Assembly: GCA_963765555.1 (NCBI GenBank) | Contig: CAVXWX010000004.1 | Location: forward strand, 341,034 to 405,033 | Direction of reading: 5' to 3' | Length of the DNA stretch: 64,000 nt | Origin: JL08 sp963765555 | GTDB taxonomy: Bacteria; Pseudomonadota; Alphaproteobacteria; Rhodobacterales; Rhodobacteraceae | Shown: positions 62,228 to 64,000 of the stretch, piece after piece | How positions within the stretch are numbered: the stretch's first letter is position 1 | Layout of the letters: each line of letters opens with the position of its first letter | The notes under the pieces: model-generated | Databases searched by the model: none | Told to the model about the DNA's origin: nothing | The model's input: only the letters and a program-made list of their open reading frames with translations | Translations under genes and position numbers: made by a program

Positions 62228-63238
62228 TCAAGGCGCTGGATCTTGTTGGGTGATGCAGTGAATGCCGCCGCCACCTATGGCAATCGACGGGATATCGACC
62301 ATCACGACCTCGCGGTCGGGAAACAGGTCTTGGAAAATGTCGCGTGCCTCGCCGTCTTCCTTGATCCCGTATGATGGCATGATCACGCCGCCATTCACGA
62401 TGTAGGAGTTTACATAGGAGCGGCAAAAGTTTTCATCGTCGCATTCCGCGCTGTCTGCATCCGGGATCGTGTGAATTGTGATCGGCCGCCCTTTGGCATC
62501 GGTCTGGCCTTGCAGTGCGGCAATGTTGGCACGGCTGATGGCGCGAAATTCGGGGTCGGTGGGCCCTGCAAGCTCCATAAGAACTGTTGCGGGCGCGACA
62601 AAAATAGCGATCCCGTCAACATGGCCATCCGTTTCCGTTTCAAGTGCGTTGCCGGGCAACCAGATCACCTTTTCCCCGCCCAGCATGTCTTTCAGCTCTG
62701 TTTCGATCTGGTCAACGGACCAGTCGGGGTTTCGATTGGCATTGGGAAAGCAGCTTAGCGTTGTCAAAATTGTGCCTTCGCCATCCACGCTGATACCGCC
62801 CCCTTCGGCAATCAGGCGCGAAGTGAACGTTTTTAGGTTTTCGGACTTTAGAATGGCGGCCGCCACAGCATTGTCGCCATCAAACGGGCTGTACTTTGCG
62901 CCCCACGCGTTGAATTCGAACGTTGCGCCCGCCCTGTTTCCCTGTCTGTCGATCAGAAAACAGGGGCCGGCATCGCGACACCAGCTATCGTCAATCGGGG
63001 CTTCCAGAATGTCGATGTCGGTGCCCAGCAGGCTAGCAGCTTGTCTTGCGTCCCTTGGATGCACAACCATTGTCAGCGGTTCGAACTGCCGGATCGCATG
63101 GGCGACTGCCACATAATTGGCGCGCGTTTCGCTGATATCGTCCCACACTTCGGTCCGGCAGGGCCACATCATCCAACTGCGCAAATGTGGCGTCCATTCT
63201 GCAGGCATAAAAAAACCGTTCTGGCGGGGGCTTGTCAT
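62228..63238 (-). CDS. Agmatine deiminase family protein
   Basis: 336 residues of the amidinotransferase-fold (PPAD) family, which hydrolyses agmatine to N-carbamoylputrescine. Motifs: GFFMPAEWTPHLRSWMMWP, PIDDSWCRDAGPCFL (substrate-binding Asp and Arg; the Cys after Trp is unusual where Met or Ala is common), FEFNAWGAKY, LIAEGGGISVDGEG, TDGHVDGIAIFV (catalytic His) and the terminal catalytic Cys in SIAIGGGGIHCITQQ. No N-carbamoylputrescine amidase gene lies nearby. Confidence 0.9.
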   Translation of the reverse strand: MTSPRQNGFFMPAEWTPHLRSWMMWPCRTEVWDDISETRANYVAVAHAIRQFEPLTMVVHPRDARQAASLLGTDIDILEAPIDDSWCRDAGPCFLIDRQGNRAGATFEFNAWGAKYSPFDGDNAVAAAILKSENLKTFTSRLIAEGGGISVDGEGTILTTLSCFPNANRNPDWSVDQIETELKDMLGGEKVIWLPGNALETETDGHVDGIAIFVAPATVLMELAGPTDPEFRAISRANIAALQGQTDAKGRPITIHTIPDADSAECDDENFCRSYVNSYIVNGGVIMPSYGIKEDGEARDIFQDLFPDREVVMVDIPSIAIGGGGIHCITQQDPAP

Positions 63239-63295
63239 CTTGGACCTTTCCGGTTCGGGTGTCTATGTATATGCCGCAATCTGCATCAGGTCGGC

Positions 63296-63757
63296 CTACT
63301 TGTCTTCCAAGGTTTTCGAATACTGAAGAAACGGGGTGAGTTCCGACACTCGGTCATAAAGCCTGCGTGCCGTTTTGTTGGTGTCTTGCGTGTGCCAGTA
63401 GACGGACACGGCCCCGTTTTCGGCAGCGGCCTTATACACAGCCTCGATCAGCGCGCGGCCCAGACCGGTGCCGCGCTGGGCAGGGTCGACATAGAGATCC
63501 TGAAGATAGCAGGTGTTGGCCACGCTCCACATGTCGCGGTGAAACAGGTAATGCGTCAGCCCGACCGCCTTGCCATCCAGCCGTGCGATAAAGCCGTGAT
63601 ATTCGTTCGGATCGCCCGACAGCAGGCGCGCAAAACTGTGTTCATAAACGGTTTCCGGCACGGTGCTTTCGTAAAATTCCAGATACTTGGTCCACAAAGC
63701 GCGCCAGTCAGTCTGATCCTCGGCGGTGACGGGGCGGATTGTCCACTTTGGTGTCAT
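63296..63757 (-). CDS. GNAT family N-acetyltransferase
   Basis: 153 residues from ATG 63757 (MTPKWTIRPVTAEDQTDWRA). The acetyl-CoA motif is LYVDPAQRGTGLGRALIEAV and is followed by VYWHTQDTNKTARRLYDRVS. An in-frame reading further upstream has no family match and is rejected. Same strand as the agmatine deiminase gene, with a 57-base gap; the two may form an operon. Substrate unknown. Confidence 0.88.
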   Translation of the reverse strand: MTPKWTIRPVTAEDQTDWRALWTKYLEFYESTVPETVYEHSFARLLSGDPNEYHGFIARLDGKAVGLTHYLFHRDMWSVANTCYLQDLYVDPAQRGTGLGRALIEAVYKAAAENGAVSVYWHTQDTNKTARRLYDRVSELTPFLQYSKTLEDK

Positions 63758-63924
63758 CTGCCAATTCCATTTCTGTTTGCTGCCGTTGCACGTTCCGATT
63801 TGGGTGGTTTCATGGGCTGATCCTGTGGGGCAGGCGGGCAAACCGCTTTCCAAGGCAAGTGTCGTCGCACGCTTGCTTTTGTGCAATCCCCTTGTTTCGC
63901 GCAAAACCGGCACAGACTGAGGCC

Positions 63925-63953
63925 AAAAAAGAAAGGCCGCCCGAAGGCGGCCT
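63925..63953 (-). terminator. Rho-independent terminator for a gene right of the window
   Basis: On the minus strand, AGGCCGCC, loop, GGCGGCCT is followed by TTCTTTTTTGG, so it ends transcription entering from beyond the right edge. Apart from this, bases 63758-64000 show no gene. Confidence 0.85.
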
Positions 63954-64000
63954 GATCTTTGTTCCACTTTAAGGTGGATTGGAGCGGGCGAGGCGATTCG

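Overview
This window looks like chromosomal core sequence from an alphaproteobacterium of the order Rhodobacterales, most likely a marine Roseobacter-group member. The evidence is the GC-rich codon use, the soxBDAG, nrdR-ribD, helicase/S4/fdxA/carD and hisB-H-A-F-E gene orders, families typical of the group (DUF6324, DUF6476, MmcB, stand-alone ligase plus exonuclease) and a tRNA-His with the alphaproteobacterial form (discriminator A73, no encoded G-1). I see no phage, insertion sequence, CRISPR array or plasmid function.

Layout. 1-7.4 kb: a large envelope protein with a MACPF-like core, cut by the left edge, then the four-gene heterotetrameric sarcosine oxidase operon and a small secreted protein. 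7.4-13.5 kb: primase (dnaG), the housekeeping sigma factor (rpoD), then four tandem paralogues of an unrecognised two-cysteine secreted family. 13.7-24 kb: nrdR and the riboflavin/nusB operon (ribD, ribE, ribB-type, ribH, nusB), split by two inserts on the opposite strand: a capsule-export block (kpsC, a kpsD/wza-like gene, kpsS) and a proline racemase family gene. 24-31.7 kb: a candidate 6S RNA, mmcB, an exporter, tRNA-His, a membrane spermidine-synthase-like protein, an RluD-type pseudouridine synthase, and rpoH behind a near-perfect heat-shock promoter. 31.8-42.8 kb: small zinc and flavin proteins, peptidase PepF, an ATP-dependent DNA ligase with its exonuclease, a lipase-like hydrolase, an SCP2 protein, a Suv3-like helicase, an Hsp15-like S4 protein and FdxA. 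43-55 kb: carD, divergent cobalamin genes, a Kef-type antiporter, an Lrp regulator facing hppD, a PilM/PilP-like fusion with a 12-bp tandem repeat, a SIMPL protein, an O-acetylhomoserine sulfhydrylase and a glycosyltransferase. 55-64 kb: tRNA-Tyr, rlmB, a zinc-ribbon protein, a CoA-binding protein, the histidine genes E, F, A, H, B with yqaA and two DUF2147 genes between them, an Lrp-type ligand domain, agmatine deiminase and an acetyltransferase.

Base accuracy is a major caveat. At least thirteen genes that should be intact, including dnaG, rpoD and fdxA, are broken by single-base indels, mostly one-base insertions. In every case with a countable number of shifts, undoing them gives a continuous frame of normal family length. 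Essential genes cannot all be dead, so I treat these as probable sequence errors and annotate each gene over its full span.

The most interesting leads are the four-member secreted WCAAA family, the MACPF-like protein, the candidate 6S RNA, competing hairpins in the rpoD leader, the sigma-32 promoter of rpoH, and the PilM/PilP-like fusion whose repeat holds a frameshift. I found no clearly new multi-gene system.
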